DNA of 64,000 nt from Omphiscola glabra (GCA_964017045.1 OZ024807.1:11291893-11355892), one strand, 5' to 3'; positions 35,287-45,878 are shown, counted from the stretch's first letter. The notes: generated from the letters alone by a model not told the origin. A program made the numbers and translations.

Positions 35287-36627
35287 GGTTTTAGTAAATG
35301 TGATCATTGTAATATATCTAAATACAAAAACAACTATAAGGAGGAATTAAACACAAATTCCTTGAAATAATGTTTGAACCTAATGAAATGCAATTTATTT
35401 CAACTTTATTTGGATTCTCCATTACAATAATCAATTATTTTCAATTATTATTTGTAAATTCTTCATCATCGCCACAGGTCAAAGGGCACTTGCCCAAATG
35501 GCCTCTAGATCCGAATGATGATGGTGATATTTTTTAAAATTTAATGATATACATACAGTTCTTACTTATTACCTGTAAACCAAACAAATCTGCAGTAATT
35601 TAACGTAAATGAATGTAAGTTAATGGAAGATACTTACACTGTGTCATTATTTATCCATGTGGATACTGGATACTGTTTACGTATCAGTTAGTTTCTATTT
35701 TGTACTTCCAAATTGTTTGGCATCAAATTGTTTGCAGTCGAGGGTGACTCTAATTCAGTGCCGTAATCTAGACACTCAACTAAAGTAACATAAGAGATAT
35801 GCTAGCTGACCTAAAAATAGATAACCCTTTCAGTAACTAAACAACTTACATGAGTTGAGCTGTTGCTGTATGTTAAATAGTCAATGAATGCATTTAATGT
35901 GAGTGAATCACTAAATCCACAACTTTTGTTTCACTTGAGTCAATAACGTCCCTTCTATCATTACATGATCATAATTGGCGTTGAGATGATTACATGATTT
36001 TATTATGATCTAATTTTTTTTATTATGACTTTTCCTATGAATAAAATAGCTGAAAGTGGAAAGTTATTTATTCAAATTGTTTTCATCTGTACTGTCAGTT
36101 CTTTTTTTTTGAACTACACTTTCATTGTCAGTATTATACTTTGTTTTCAAATGTACCTTCAGTACCTTGATTTCAACTGTACTTTCAGATCCTAAAAAGG
36201 TCCCATGCCAGTTCCATCATATCACATTTTTTTCCACAGGCCAATTGGAAGATATTTTAAACATATGAGAATGGATTCCTTGAAAAAAATTAATTACATT
36301 CCTTTTTGTCCTCGCTTTTAACAGGAAATGTATTTTCACTATCACTGCTATAAGTTAGGTTTATCTTTCTGTTCTCTTTTTTTGTTTTAGCTGTTCAACT
36401 CTTTTTAGTTGAAAAGTCGTTTTTTTTAAATTAAATTTAAAAAAAAAATATTTTAGGTTTTAGCCTAACTACTCTTTTGGTTATATCTCATATTGTTTCA
36501 TTCTGAATGCAGTCCTCCCCGTATTACACTTGTAAAATTTACAAACATCCTTTTCTCATTCACCTCTTTTTAAAACATAAAAAGTATATCAAAGTTTGAT
36601 AATCCACTCACCACTGATGACCAATAC
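35287..36627 (+). other. Convergent spacer, no recognised feature
   Basis: AT-rich. No gene or repeat end identified. Confidence 0.4.
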
Positions 36628-36957
36628 ATAGGATATTGTCCACTTTACTTTCATAGGATATTGTCCACTTTACTTTCATAGGATATTGTCCACTTTACTT
36701 ACATAGGATAAGGTCCACTTTACTTACATAGGATATTGTCCACTTTACTTTCATAGGATATTGTCCACTTTACTTACATAGGATATTGTCCAATTTACTT
36801 ACATAGGATATTGTCCACTTTACTTACATATGATATTGTCCACTTTACTTACATAGGATATTGTCCACTTTACTTACATAGGATATTGTCCACTTTACTT
36901 ACATAGGATATTATCCACTTTACTTACATAGGATATTGTCCACTTTACTTGCCATTA
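36628..36957 (+). repeat. 25-bp minisatellite, about twelve to thirteen copies
   Basis: Unit around CATAGGATATTGTCCACTTT. Very homogeneous. It stands about 50 bp left of a SPIN-like element. Confidence 0.9.
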
Positions 36958-37009
36958 CGGTACAATTACAAACCTCACCAAGCCTATCGAAGCCAACATC
37001 TACTTAAGT

Positions 37010-37205
37010 CAGTGGTTATCAACCTTCCTAATGCTGCGACCCCTTAATACAGTTCCTCATGTTGTAGCAACCTCCAACCACAAAATGATATCTGTTGCTA
37101 TTCATAACTATAGAGTACATGTGTTTTCCAATGGTCTTAGGCGACCCCTGGGAAATGTTAGTTCGACCCCAAAAGGGGTAGCGACCCAGAGGTTGAGAAC
37201 CGCTG
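37010..37205 (+). mobile_element. SPIN-like hAT MITE, copy 1 (196 bp)
   Basis: Begins CAGTGGTTATCAACCTTCC and ends AGGTTGAGAACCGCTG. The interior has AATGCTGCGACCCCTTAAT and TGGTCTTAGGCGACCCCTG. These match what I recall of the SPIN hAT family. Flanks ACTTAAGT and ACTTATAT agree at 6 of 8. The family name is from memory and needs a database check. Confidence 0.75.
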
Positions 37206-37732
37206 ACTTATATTATCCAGCTCCCCCATACTTTGGGGCCCCAATAAATTTAGCAATGTCCTGATGTATCGGACAAAAACTTCCCGTTAGCCAAATTAAA
37301 ATCTGGGTTAGTTTTGAGTTATGTGGTGCTCTTGTGCTCAGTGCGTCCTCCCTTGCAGACCATAAGCCAGCCGATAACCTGGGCCAATGGCCAGCGGATC
37401 TGCCAAGCCTAGAAGAAACATGCCCATGAAATCTGTAGCATATAATAATAATAAGACAACTTTCTAAACTGTTCTGCTGACAGGCTGCAATATAATATGG
37501 CCTTAAAGTGGAATTAAACAACATGAGAGTGGGTATCTGTGCAGTGTTTATATTTTCTCATGTTAAAAACTGTACCCCAAGAGTTATAACACATCTCATA
37601 ATGGATCTTTAAATTTCATCTAAATGTTGCTATGATGGAATATATTTATATACATTTAAATAAGAGCAAACAAAAAAAATCAACAACAGAAAATACGTGA
37701 TTAAGTTTTTTTTTGGATAAAATGCATGTTTC

Positions 37733-37738
37733 TTTATT
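37733..37738 (-). terminator. Candidate polyadenylation signal of the receptor gene
   Basis: TTTATT on the plus strand is AATAAA on the minus strand, about 118 bp past the stop. It is the nearest hexamer and well placed. Confidence 0.45.
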
Positions 37739-37855
37739 GTGATAGAGATGTGCTGTAGATTTGTTTTTAGACAATATAAACATTTTTTTATGCTCAGTTT
37801 TAAATCCTCAATATTAACTTTGCCTTTGTTCGTGTGATGGCCAGCAATGTCTTGA

Positions 37856-38524
37856 TTAAATTAGAATTAGAGTGTAGATGGCAATATCAGAAACGAGGAA
37901 AATACAGAAAAATATATTATCCAAATCGTTGCTGGAAATGTTTGAATATTTTTTCCTCATTAACACCGGACCTTGACCCTGATCTAGGGGGACTGGGTTC
38001 ACCTTAATTTTTTCTACAGCGCTCGCTTTGACCTTGATCTGATCCGCCTCTGCTTTGGTTCTGCAAGTTTTGACAAACAGAAGAGTCTCTGATGAAGCGG
38101 GGTCATTTTGGGGGACTATTGGGTGACCCGTGGTATTAAGGAGGTCAGCGTGGCATACTGTAGGATGAACTTTGACCTCACCCCTGGGTTTTCTCGTTCT
38201 CTCGAGGTTGTACTTTTTCAACACGATCGCCGTCGCGGCCGTGGTGAGGGCAATTTTGACGACCACCGCGATGATCAGCTGGACGACCTTCGGCAGCTGC
38301 GCCATGCTCCGCGGGAGGAAGTCCACCAGGAAGTTGATGAACATCGTCATGGAGAGGAAGATTGAGATGACATAGGCAATTTTCTCGCCGGACTCGGCCG
38401 GGATGCAGAAGACGAGGAGCGTCATGACCGACATCAGGATGATGGGGAAGATGAGGGTGGCCACGTAGAAGACACTTCGTCTCTCCATGGTGAACCAGCA
38501 CTCCGTGTAGTTTAAATGCGTTGT
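37856..38524 (-). CDS. Receptor exon 4: membrane helices M1-M4
   Basis: It opens with NYTECWFTMERRSVFYV, the pre-M1 signature with the paired Arg. M1 is about VATLIFPIILMSVMTLLVF. GEKIAYVISIFLSMTMFINF gives M2. M3 is about VVQLIIAVVVKIALTTAATA. A loop of about 80 residues rich in Lys follows, then M4 IFFCIFLVSDIAIYTLILI at the C-terminus, ending in TAA. Confidence 0.9.
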   Translation of the reverse strand, partial: TTHLNYTECWFTMERRSVFYVATLIFPIILMSVMTLLVFCIPAESGEKIAYVISIFLSMTMFINFLVDFLPRSMAQLPKVVQLIIAVVVKIALTTAATAIVLKKYNLERTRKPRGEVKVHPTVCHADLLNTTGHPIVPQNDPASSETLLFVKTCRTKAEADQIKVKASAVEKIKVNPVPLDQGQGPVLMRKKYSNISSNDLDNIFFCIFLVSDIAIYTLILI

Positions 38525-41500
38525 CTTTGGTGGGGGAAAGAAAGGCGGTGAAGTTTGGGATAATTTATATAATTATGATTAGAGATAACTAACGTGGCAT
38601 TCTGAGGGAAAAAAGAAAGAGAGGAATAATAATTCCAAAGAATACATAAGGACGTGAGCTAGAGGCAGACACGATAAGGATGGGATACACCTGTAAGCAA
38701 CTGGAAAGGAAATCACATTACCGTGATGAACGGAATATTCTTGTGGACGGCCTAAGCCCCAGACGGGGTCAAAAGGCATAAGAAGAAGAAGACGAGAGAT
38801 AACTAACGGCTGTGTAGTTTAGACGATCCCCGGTGAATGACAAAAATGTACGAAATAACTCGTGCTCACCAAAGAGAGTTAAGCCATCCCTTGCTTATCC
38901 ATGGCATTTTTTTTTATTTTATGTACGGTACCGCATCGTTAATGCTTAAGACCCTTCGCAATACGCAACAGTTTACTCAATTTCCGCTTCATGTCGGCAT
39001 CTGTACATAATCTTAAGTTGGGCTTCTCATCATCTACTTGATTTTGGATATCTGACGATCCATTTACCAATAATTGTGCTCGTTCCTAAACTGCTGCAGT
39101 GTCCGAAAACCTCAAGGGACATTGGGTGCATATCACGTGACACGTCGCCTTCGTTAGTGACATATTTTGCTCTCGTGTCACCTGCCGTATTCCCCTTACA
39201 TAGTACGCATTCACTGACATTTCTCTTACCCCCGCCCTCTCCTTCCTTCAACGATACTCGCCCCCTGACAAATTTTAATTGATTTGGTTTCTCTGTAAAG
39301 AGTAAAATATCCGCGGGCTGTGAGAAATTCAATTTCATGCAAATAGTGAACAATTAATTCAGGCACTATCTGATGAAGTTTTATTGATCGCCGTGTGACC
39401 CTACGCGAATGTTATAAATTGTGTCTGCTTGTTGTAGAGTGGTCAACATTTTTAGAAAAGGCCAGATACATTTGTTTGTCTTCTTCGTGGCTTTTACTTT
39501 CACCCCAAGCAAGTAAATGTTATTAACTTGCTTGTTTTCTACAAAAATGGTTCCTGGTGTGAAAATAAATCGAAATACACTGTAGCTAAATACAATGTTA
39601 TTTCCAAGTAAAGGGAAGTTTTCATAAACGAAACTTCAAACTATATACCCACCCCTTTTTTTTTGTACACACAAATTTTCGATTTTTGGTCGGTTCCATT
39701 GTCTCATTGTTAGGTTAGCAGACAACTGCCCTCCTTAAAGTCTTAACTACTAAATATGTCAATTTGGAAATGGCGACAAGTGGCCGTCGAGCGCAAGCTC
39801 TTAATGCCCCCCTCCGGCACACCTCCACACGGGCCAGACGCCGGGTCTACCCGCTGACAGACCGTGCGGCGGCGCGTCGGGACCCCCCCCCCTGGCCTGG
39901 GGGACGTCCGGTCGACCGAGAACGCTGCGTTTAAAGCGTTCGCAGTCCACTCTCCCTAGGGTCTGGGCGGTGTTTCGTTACCACCCCATACCGCCCAGTG
40001 AGTCTTTCGGTCTTAACTACTAAATTGCCTTATTAGTTGAACGAGGTTTGTCGAGCCACTTGAACAAGTGAGGTGCCCGTGAATCGGTCTCAACAGTTAA
40101 GTTCTTTGTTATAAAAAGACATGCGCTCAGACTTGTTCCCGGTTTGTATCGTCCAGACACGCAGCCTTGTATTTTTTTTACGCATCCCTTATACAATAGT
40201 GTGATGTCTCAAGCGACGGATCTGGTGGAGGAAAAAAAAAATCAAACTTTAACCATCCCGCAACGTCTGACTTAACTAACTAGAGAGATTATAGTCAACC
40301 GCTTACTTTAATTAAGGCGCACCCATTTTTCAGGAGTTGCCATTCTGCGCTGGTGCTGAAGTACTTGTCGAGGTTGTACTTTGCATTACTCGAGCCGACG
40401 GGGTAGAGGCCGGCGCTGTTCATCACGATGAAAGGCACCGTGCAGTTGTGCTGATCAAACGGATAGAGCTCTAGGTTCAGGTAGCACGTCGTCCCCACAG
40501 GCCCCGGAATAGACATCCTAACTTGACCGTCACTGAACAGCTTAAGAGGTTGATCGGCAGGACATCAAGACACGCAAAACATAAGCATTTTATAAAAACA
40601 ATTATCTGTTTCGCTAATTCCTTTTTATCATTACATCTACATTTTTTCCCAGAAACACCATGTGCTCTATTTTTTTTTTTTTTTTTTTTTTTGTATAAAG
40701 GTAAATTGTATTTGGAATTATTTTATTTTTTTCTATAAAAAATCTGTAACTTAGGTTTAACATATCTTATTGCTCACAGGTATTATTATTTTTAATGTGT
40801 GTTGCTTTCCAAAGATCCAATTTGTGAAAAATGACTAAATTTAATTTACTTTTTTTTTTTAAAAATAGGACTTGCAGTTATTGGAATACACTTCACATAT
40901 TTTTTTTTAAAGCCTTGGTGAAAAAATAAGTAAATACGGTGTAAATTATATTCAAATGAATTGAAAAGTAACATTTAGAAAGTATTTTGATTCAGAAACT
41001 AGCTATAGCAGGTTAACATCGCAACGAAAGTGTTAGTATTTACTGAGTGGCTACCATATTTTGATGGTCAAGGAAAGAGTGTTTCCATCAGTTTTGTGAC
41101 TCATTTATTGTTTTTTTTCTCCGTTGTAAAGAATACAAGTTCAATAAAATAATAAGCAGTTTTGTCCCTTTAAAATAAGTGTTCGATTTTTTAAATGAAA
41201 ATAATTTATCTTGGATGATCCCTGACCTTATAAAAAAATATTAATTTCATATTTAAATCACTAATATGCCTCGTTATATTTGAATACTTTTGGAATATAT
41301 ATTTATGAAATAAAATGCCTGAAAAAGATAAATGTATCTGTTATTGGTATAATTATAAAGAAAGAAAGAAAAAAAATAAAAATAAATAACATCTAACTCT
41401 TCTATTAAAATTTATTACAAAGAAAAAAATCATCTACATAAAGTAATATAAAATCATTATATTTCTTTCAGTCTCGTTTGTGTGGATAGGTTAAGTGAGG

Positions 41501-44500
41501 GTGTGGTGGTGGGAGGGGAAAAATGGTGATATATCTCTTATATATAAATAATATTACGCTTCTGGTGTGACTCGTGGACTGCTTCCATTTCCGGCTACTT
41601 TCTAACAAGCAAGCTGCTTCTTATTCAGTGTATTTGGTATTGAGAATACATTATAAATAATGTATAAGTTTGAAAGAAAGTTTGATTCAAAAATGAGTTG
41701 AATAGAGCGCATAATATAATTCCCGATAACTACCCTAAATGACTTTTTTTTTTTTCATAACGCAACAGCTTTTGGTGCGTAATATTCTCTTTTCGGAAAA
41801 TGAAATCGTCTCAATTTAAGTATGGTGTAAAAATATTCGGTTTAAAAGTGATAAGGACATCAGAATATTTCAATAAAAAGTGTGCAGTGACGTATCATGG
41901 GGTGGGAGGCGTGCATCAAAAATTGGGATTCTTAAATGTGCGTTACTTGAGTTCATGCTTTGTCTAGTAGCTTTAGTAGATGAAAAGTTCACGTATTGCT
42001 GTCGCCAATGTTTGGCGGGCTATATCTAGTTTATTTTATTTTATTTGACTATACTTTAAAAATAGCATTTAAAAATTACTATATAAATCATAATAAAACT
42101 AATAATAATAAAGCTTAATAACAGTTAATAAGATATAGGCTTACTGCTCAACAATAATTCTAATTTAGGCTTATACTTACAGTCCTAAAATGAACTTTGT
42201 TAACATATGAATATTATCATAGTATTAGACAAGTATTACTTAAAGATTTAATCATTGTCATGACTGTCTAATGCCACAACTGCCTTGCATTAAATATCTA
42301 TATTAATTTTATCCACCTAAGAGACTTATTTTAATTTGATGTTTTACATCCTTTGGAGACGGACAGTATCATAGTGTTATTCTGCTACAGGGAATATCTC
42401 CCGTGCACAACACTCCACAAAGGCGTTCAGATTTAATTATTTTTTAAAAGAAAGAAATTAAAAAAAAAAATACTTTATAATAAATACCTGTTTGGAAAAA
42501 CTAAAATTCAGTTTATCTGTAAACAATCAATGAAATCTTTTTTTCTTGGTGTGTGTTTGGGGATTGGAGGAGGAAGTTTATTTAAATATTGTTTTGTATG
42601 GAAAACAGAAAAGGGGGTGGACTCAATAAGTATCATCTGCCAATGTCTCATAGATAGTACAATACTTGTCTTGACCAGGGCACCAACCATTCCAGATTAC
42701 GCGCTTGGATACAGGGTAACATGTAGAGGGACTTGAAAATAACCAAGTCGGTGGTTCTCAACCTTTCTAATGCCGCGACCCTTTAATGATATATTTTCTC
42801 ATGTTGTGGCGACACACAACCACATAAATATTTCCGTTGCTACTTCATAACAGTAGGGTATATGTGTTTTCCGATGGTCTTAGGCGACCCCAGTGAAAGG
42901 GTTGTTCGGCTTCCTAAAGGTGTCGCGACCCACAGGTTGTGAACCGCTGAACTAAGTAAACGTTTTAAGATATGATACGATACGATGTGTTAAAAAAAAA
43001 TAACGCAGGTGCGTTTGGTGCGTAATATTATCATTTCTTTTTCTGAAATAGTTGGGGAAATAAACATGCGGTGTAAAATAGGGTGTGACATTAGAATAGT
43101 AACATTAAACCAAATAATAAATAAAATGCATGTAAAGGATTTATAGGGACTGTTTTGCTTTTAAGGGCTGCTTAAATGAGAATCAAAGACATCATACATA
43201 CGGTGACAGTCCTGGGCAGAGACAGCACGGCTGACACGGTGCCCTTGGGCGTCGTAATGATGGGCGACCAGATCAGGTCAGTGTCGATATCGATCTCATC
43301 GATACCTGATAGAAATTAGAGAAATCTATTTCATCGATACCTGATAGAAATTGGACAAATCTATATCATCGATACCTGATAGAAATTAGACAAATCTATA
43401 AAAGCTATAATATATTTTTAAAATTCTCTTTAAAGGATTTTCACAAGCAAAAAAAATTAAATTAAAAAAAAATTACCGCATCTGAATCCACCTATATGTT
43501 AAACTGATCTTGAACAAAGAAACATTACCATTTATGAATGTCTTAAACCATAATTTGTGCAGTATAAATTAATATATCTAACATGTTTTAATGGGTGCTC
43601 GGCCCCATCCCTGCCCTTCTCCAGTAGCAGAAAAAAAAATCCTAAAGAACAAAAAAATAATTTTGATGGAATGCGTTTAACGTAATACATTATGAAATAT
43701 TTTATTTATGAATTTGTGAAAGGCTTAGAAGTGTTCCAAGATTTTTCTTGTTTAATACTCATTTCAAACAGTCAGACTTATATAATGTAAGGTATATTTT
43801 TGTATTTAATTTATAAAAAAAATCAAATAAACAAAAATTCAACAAAACAGAGATACAAATGTTCTGAAAACAACCTGACCAAGAATGGGATTATGGATGA
43901 ACACGTGATCCATGGCTATGCCTTTTTTTCTCCTGGGAAACATTTACAGTTCTAGCAATATGTGAAAAAATTAACGTTGAAAGTAGTATTTATTTATGTA
44001 ATATCATGTTATTGAAATTACTTATGCACGTTCTTAACATATTATAAATTTGAATAACAAGAAGATTCATTATCGGGTTTGAGTTTAATAACAGGAAGTC
44101 ATTGCCCAATGACACGGACAACACTGGGTCAGCAACCGTCACACATGCAGCAACCCAATGTCCATCTAAGAACTAGAAGAAGTTCAACCCCCGACATCCA
44201 ATACCCTCAGACAATAACATACCCAGAAGGAGTTCAACCGTCGACATCCAAAGCCCTCAGACTGTAACATACACAGAAGAAGTTCAACTCCCGACATCCA
44301 ATACCCTCAAGCTATAACATACCCAGAAGGTATAAAAGACAACGTCACTCAACTTTTGGACTGGGCTTGTCATTCTGCCCGGGGGGGGGGGGGGCGGAGA
44401 TGTTTTAGTGGGCTATACCATGCAAACAGACAACCGGGGCCACCTTTGCGCATGGCCGATTCTGTGTACTGTGCGAGTGTGTACCGTGAGACTGGGCACT

Positions 44501-45878
44501 GTGAGTGTGTGATGTGTGCCACCACGACGTGCATGGTGCAACTGCTTAAGAACTTGCTACATGTATTCTGTACACATTATGTTATTAATTTATTGTCTTG
44601 AATAAGAATATAAAAACATATCAACGAGAAACAGCCTGGCAAGTTGTTAACATTTCCTCACCCCTTCCTTCTTTTTTTTTTTTTATCTATCTTGCAACTT
44701 GCTATGCGTAGCTCCTTGTTTAGCACTGGGGCGTTACCCTTCTTTGAAACTTATATCATTCTTTTCAAGTCGTGAGCAATGGGCTCATTCTTTTCTCTGG
44801 GACAGGTTGATCCACGAAAAGTTGAATTTTCGCATTTTCGCGCATTCCCTGCTTTGCTGAGGTAGTAGTCAGCAAGATATTTAATGATATATTTTATTTT
44901 TAAAAATCAAATAAATCAAAATGCAATTTTAAAAATAGAAATTGATGAATTTCCTTTGTGTTCTTTTTCTTACTTCAAGTAAATGTACGATAGGCTTTCT
45001 AGGTTGAACGAAGCTGCTTCTTACATACATAAGAAGAAAATAAAATTGTAGGCCTTTAACGCTGTATTGATTTCAAATGAAGTCTCCCTCTCTCCCCGCC
45101 AAGAACTCGCAGATAATAAACATCCTCAACTGCTCGAAACTTTAGCCCTGTAGTATGCCGGTTAACACTCACACGACACCACCTTACCGTTGTAGTATGC
45201 CGGTTAACACTCACACGACACCACCTTACCGTTGTAGTATGCCGGTTAACACTCACACGACACCACCTTACCGTTGTAGTATGCCGGTTAACACTCACAC
45301 GACACCACCTTACCGTTGTAGTATGCCGGTTAACACTCACACGACACCACCTTACCGTTGTAGTAAGCTGGTGACCACACACACAATACCACCTTAACGT
45401 TGTAGTATGCCGGTGACCACTGACACAACACCCTCTTACCGTTGTAGTAAGCCGTTGAACACTCACACGACATCACCTTACTGTTGTATTAAGCCGTTGA
45501 ACACTCACACGACATCACCTTACTGTTGTAGTAAGCCGTTGAACACTCACACGACACCACCTTACCGTTGTAGTTTGTCGGTGACCACTGACAGTTGTCC
45601 AGCGTCCACCTCACGGTGATCAGCGAGGACAAAATCGACGCCTGGTTCCGTTCGTCCACGGACAGAATCTGGAAAGGCTCAAAGGTCATGTTGATTCTCC
45701 CTACGGCCAATGGCGGCATCCTATATCTCACAGCCGAGCAGTTGTTGACAAAGTCCGACATATCCACGAACGCCTCGTGGACACCGCTGGTCACGTGACA
45801 TCCGGTCAACGAAACGAAGCAAATGATGATGCACGTGCGTAGCACACAATAGCGATACATCTTTAGTGTTGCATTCAT
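37856..45878 (-). CDS. Cys-loop ligand-gated channel, nicotinic-acetylcholine-receptor-like subunit (4 exons, complete)
   Basis: Minus-strand exons: 45566-45878, 43202-43305, 40307-40540, 37856-38524. Sum 1320 nt: 439 residues plus stop, phases 1, 0, 0. Order: signal peptide, ligand-binding domain with a 13-residue Cys-loop, three packed membrane helices, a short intracellular loop, and a fourth helix at the very C-terminus. Cys-loop receptors are pentameric ion channels. The GEK before M2 is the cation-channel pattern. No vicinal Cys pair is seen where loop C should be; loop C is very short, so this is a non-alpha-type or highly divergent subunit. Ligand unknown. Mollusc genomes carry many divergent members (family knowledge). 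Intron 1 has tandem arrays at both splice sites. Confidence 0.88.
38595..38794 (+). mobile_element. 5'-truncated LINE 3' end with 14-bp target duplication
   Basis: AGAGATAACTAACG flanks it exactly at 38581-38594 and 38795-38808. The plus strand encodes ERKSHYRDERNILVDGLSPR before a stop, similar to C-termini of RTE-type LINE proteins. It ends with an (AAG)n tail. It lies in intron 3 of the receptor gene and looks fairly recent. Confidence 0.7.
38809..39739 (-). other. Receptor intron 3, unassigned part
   Basis: No coding or repeat structure recognised apart from a small palindrome near 39511-39535 (CAAGTAAATGTTATTAACTTG region). Confidence 0.4.
39756..40009. repeat. GC-rich structured dispersed repeat, copy 1
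   Basis: This 254-bp block is far more GC-rich than its surroundings. It contains GCGGCGGCGCGTCGGGACC, GGACGTCCGGTCGACCGA and AACGCTGCGTTTAAAGCGTT. It matches 49798-50070. A 16-bp direct repeat GTCTTAACTACTAAAT flanks it (39740-39755, 40010-40025), which may be a target duplication or part of the unit. Confidence 0.7.
40307..40540 (-). CDS. Receptor exon 3: Cys-loop
   Basis: It encodes LFSDGQVRMSIPGPV, then the Cys-loop C-YLNLELYPFDQHN-C with 13 residues between the cysteines and the YPFD core, then loop F-type sequence. The acceptor CTCTTAAG at 40541-40542 was chosen because it keeps phase 0; the nearby CAG acceptor would start with a TGA. Donor GTAAGC. Confidence 0.82.
40541..41709 (-). 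other. Receptor intron 2, AT-rich part
   Basis: Contains a 22-base T run near 40671-40692 and a second copy of a short dispersed repeat at 41548-41600 (see 32973). No exon seen. Confidence 0.45.
41710..41870 (+). repeat. Dispersed repeat, three-copy family, member A
   Basis: ATTCCCGATAACTACCCTAA, then GGTGCGTAATATTCTCTTTT. Similar blocks occur at about 43005-43110 and 51950-52090. The shared core is GTGCGTAATATT. Class unknown. Confidence 0.55.
42749..42949 (+). mobile_element. SPIN-like hAT MITE, copy 2 (201 bp)
   Basis: Begins CGGTGGTTCTCAACCTTTC and ends CAGGTTGTGAACCGCTG, with AATGCCGCGACCCTTTAAT, TGTTTTCCGATGGTCTTAGG and GGTGTCGCGACCCACAGG inside. Flanks AACCAAGT (42741-42748) and AACTAAGT (42950-42957) agree at 7 of 8. 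Same orientation and family as 37010-37205. It lies in intron 2 of the receptor gene. Confidence 0.8.
43005..43110 (+). repeat. Dispersed repeat, three-copy family, member B
   Basis: TTTGGTGCGTAATATTATCA followed by TTTTTCTGAAATAGTTG; aligns with 41760-41830 and 52005-52050. Confidence 0.5.
43202..43305 (-). CDS. Receptor exon 2: loop A region
   Basis: It encodes IDEIDIDTDLIWSPII then TVSAVLSLPRTVT. The IWSPII piece matches the conserved W-x-P-D-I segment of the family, with Asp replaced. Donor GTATGT. The acceptor TTTCTATCAG is repeated at 35-bp spacing upstream in the intron. Confidence 0.8.
43299..43405 (-). repeat. 35-bp tandem repeat containing the intron 1 acceptor, three copies
   Basis: On the minus strand each unit contains TTTCTATCAGGTATCGATGA, that is the acceptor CAG plus the first bases of exon 2. 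The copy at 43306 is the one that keeps the reading frame. Confidence 0.9.
43406..44172 (-). other. Receptor intron 1, unassigned part
   Basis: AT-rich, nothing recognised. Confidence 0.4.
44173..44335 (+). repeat. 51-bp tandem repeat, three copies
   Basis: Unit around AGAAGAAGTTCAAC, CCCGACATCCAATACCCTCA and AACATACCC. It lies in receptor intron 1. Confidence 0.85.
45137..45580 (-). repeat. 42-bp minisatellite copying the exon 1 end and its splice donor, about ten units
   Basis: On the minus strand the unit is a spacer, then a Trp-Ser-Pro-like or related segment, TACTACAACG and GTAAGG. The last unit is the real exon 1 end. Donor-like GTAAG lies at 45561, 45519, 45477, 45435, 45351, 45309, 45267, 45225 and 45183; the one at 45393 is mutated to GTTAAG. 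The period is 14 codons. Confidence 0.95.
45566..45878 (-). CDS. Receptor exon 1: signal peptide and start of ligand-binding domain
   Basis: ATG at 45878; an in-frame Met lies six codons later. A hydrophobic stretch CIIICFVSLTG fits a signal peptide. The mature part shows the family pattern MPPLAVGRINMTF, SVDERNQ and VRWTLDNCQWSP, the last covering the loop D tryptophan region. The exon ends with TACAACG before GTAAGG. The last 24 nt of the exon are duplicated in the adjoining minisatellite. Confidence 0.85.

Noticed and set aside
39368..39410. CTGATGA at 39370 as a hammerhead core
   Set aside because: No GGC/GCC stem or GAAA follows within the expected distance.
40523..40738. 71-codon plus-strand frame
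   Set aside because: It overlaps the acceptor side of receptor exon 3 on the other strand and ends in poly-T; no domain.
45056..45466. 136-codon minus-strand frame with repeated TTTVRWCRVSVNR
   Set aside because: Product of the 42-bp minisatellite in receptor intron 1, in another frame from exon 1.
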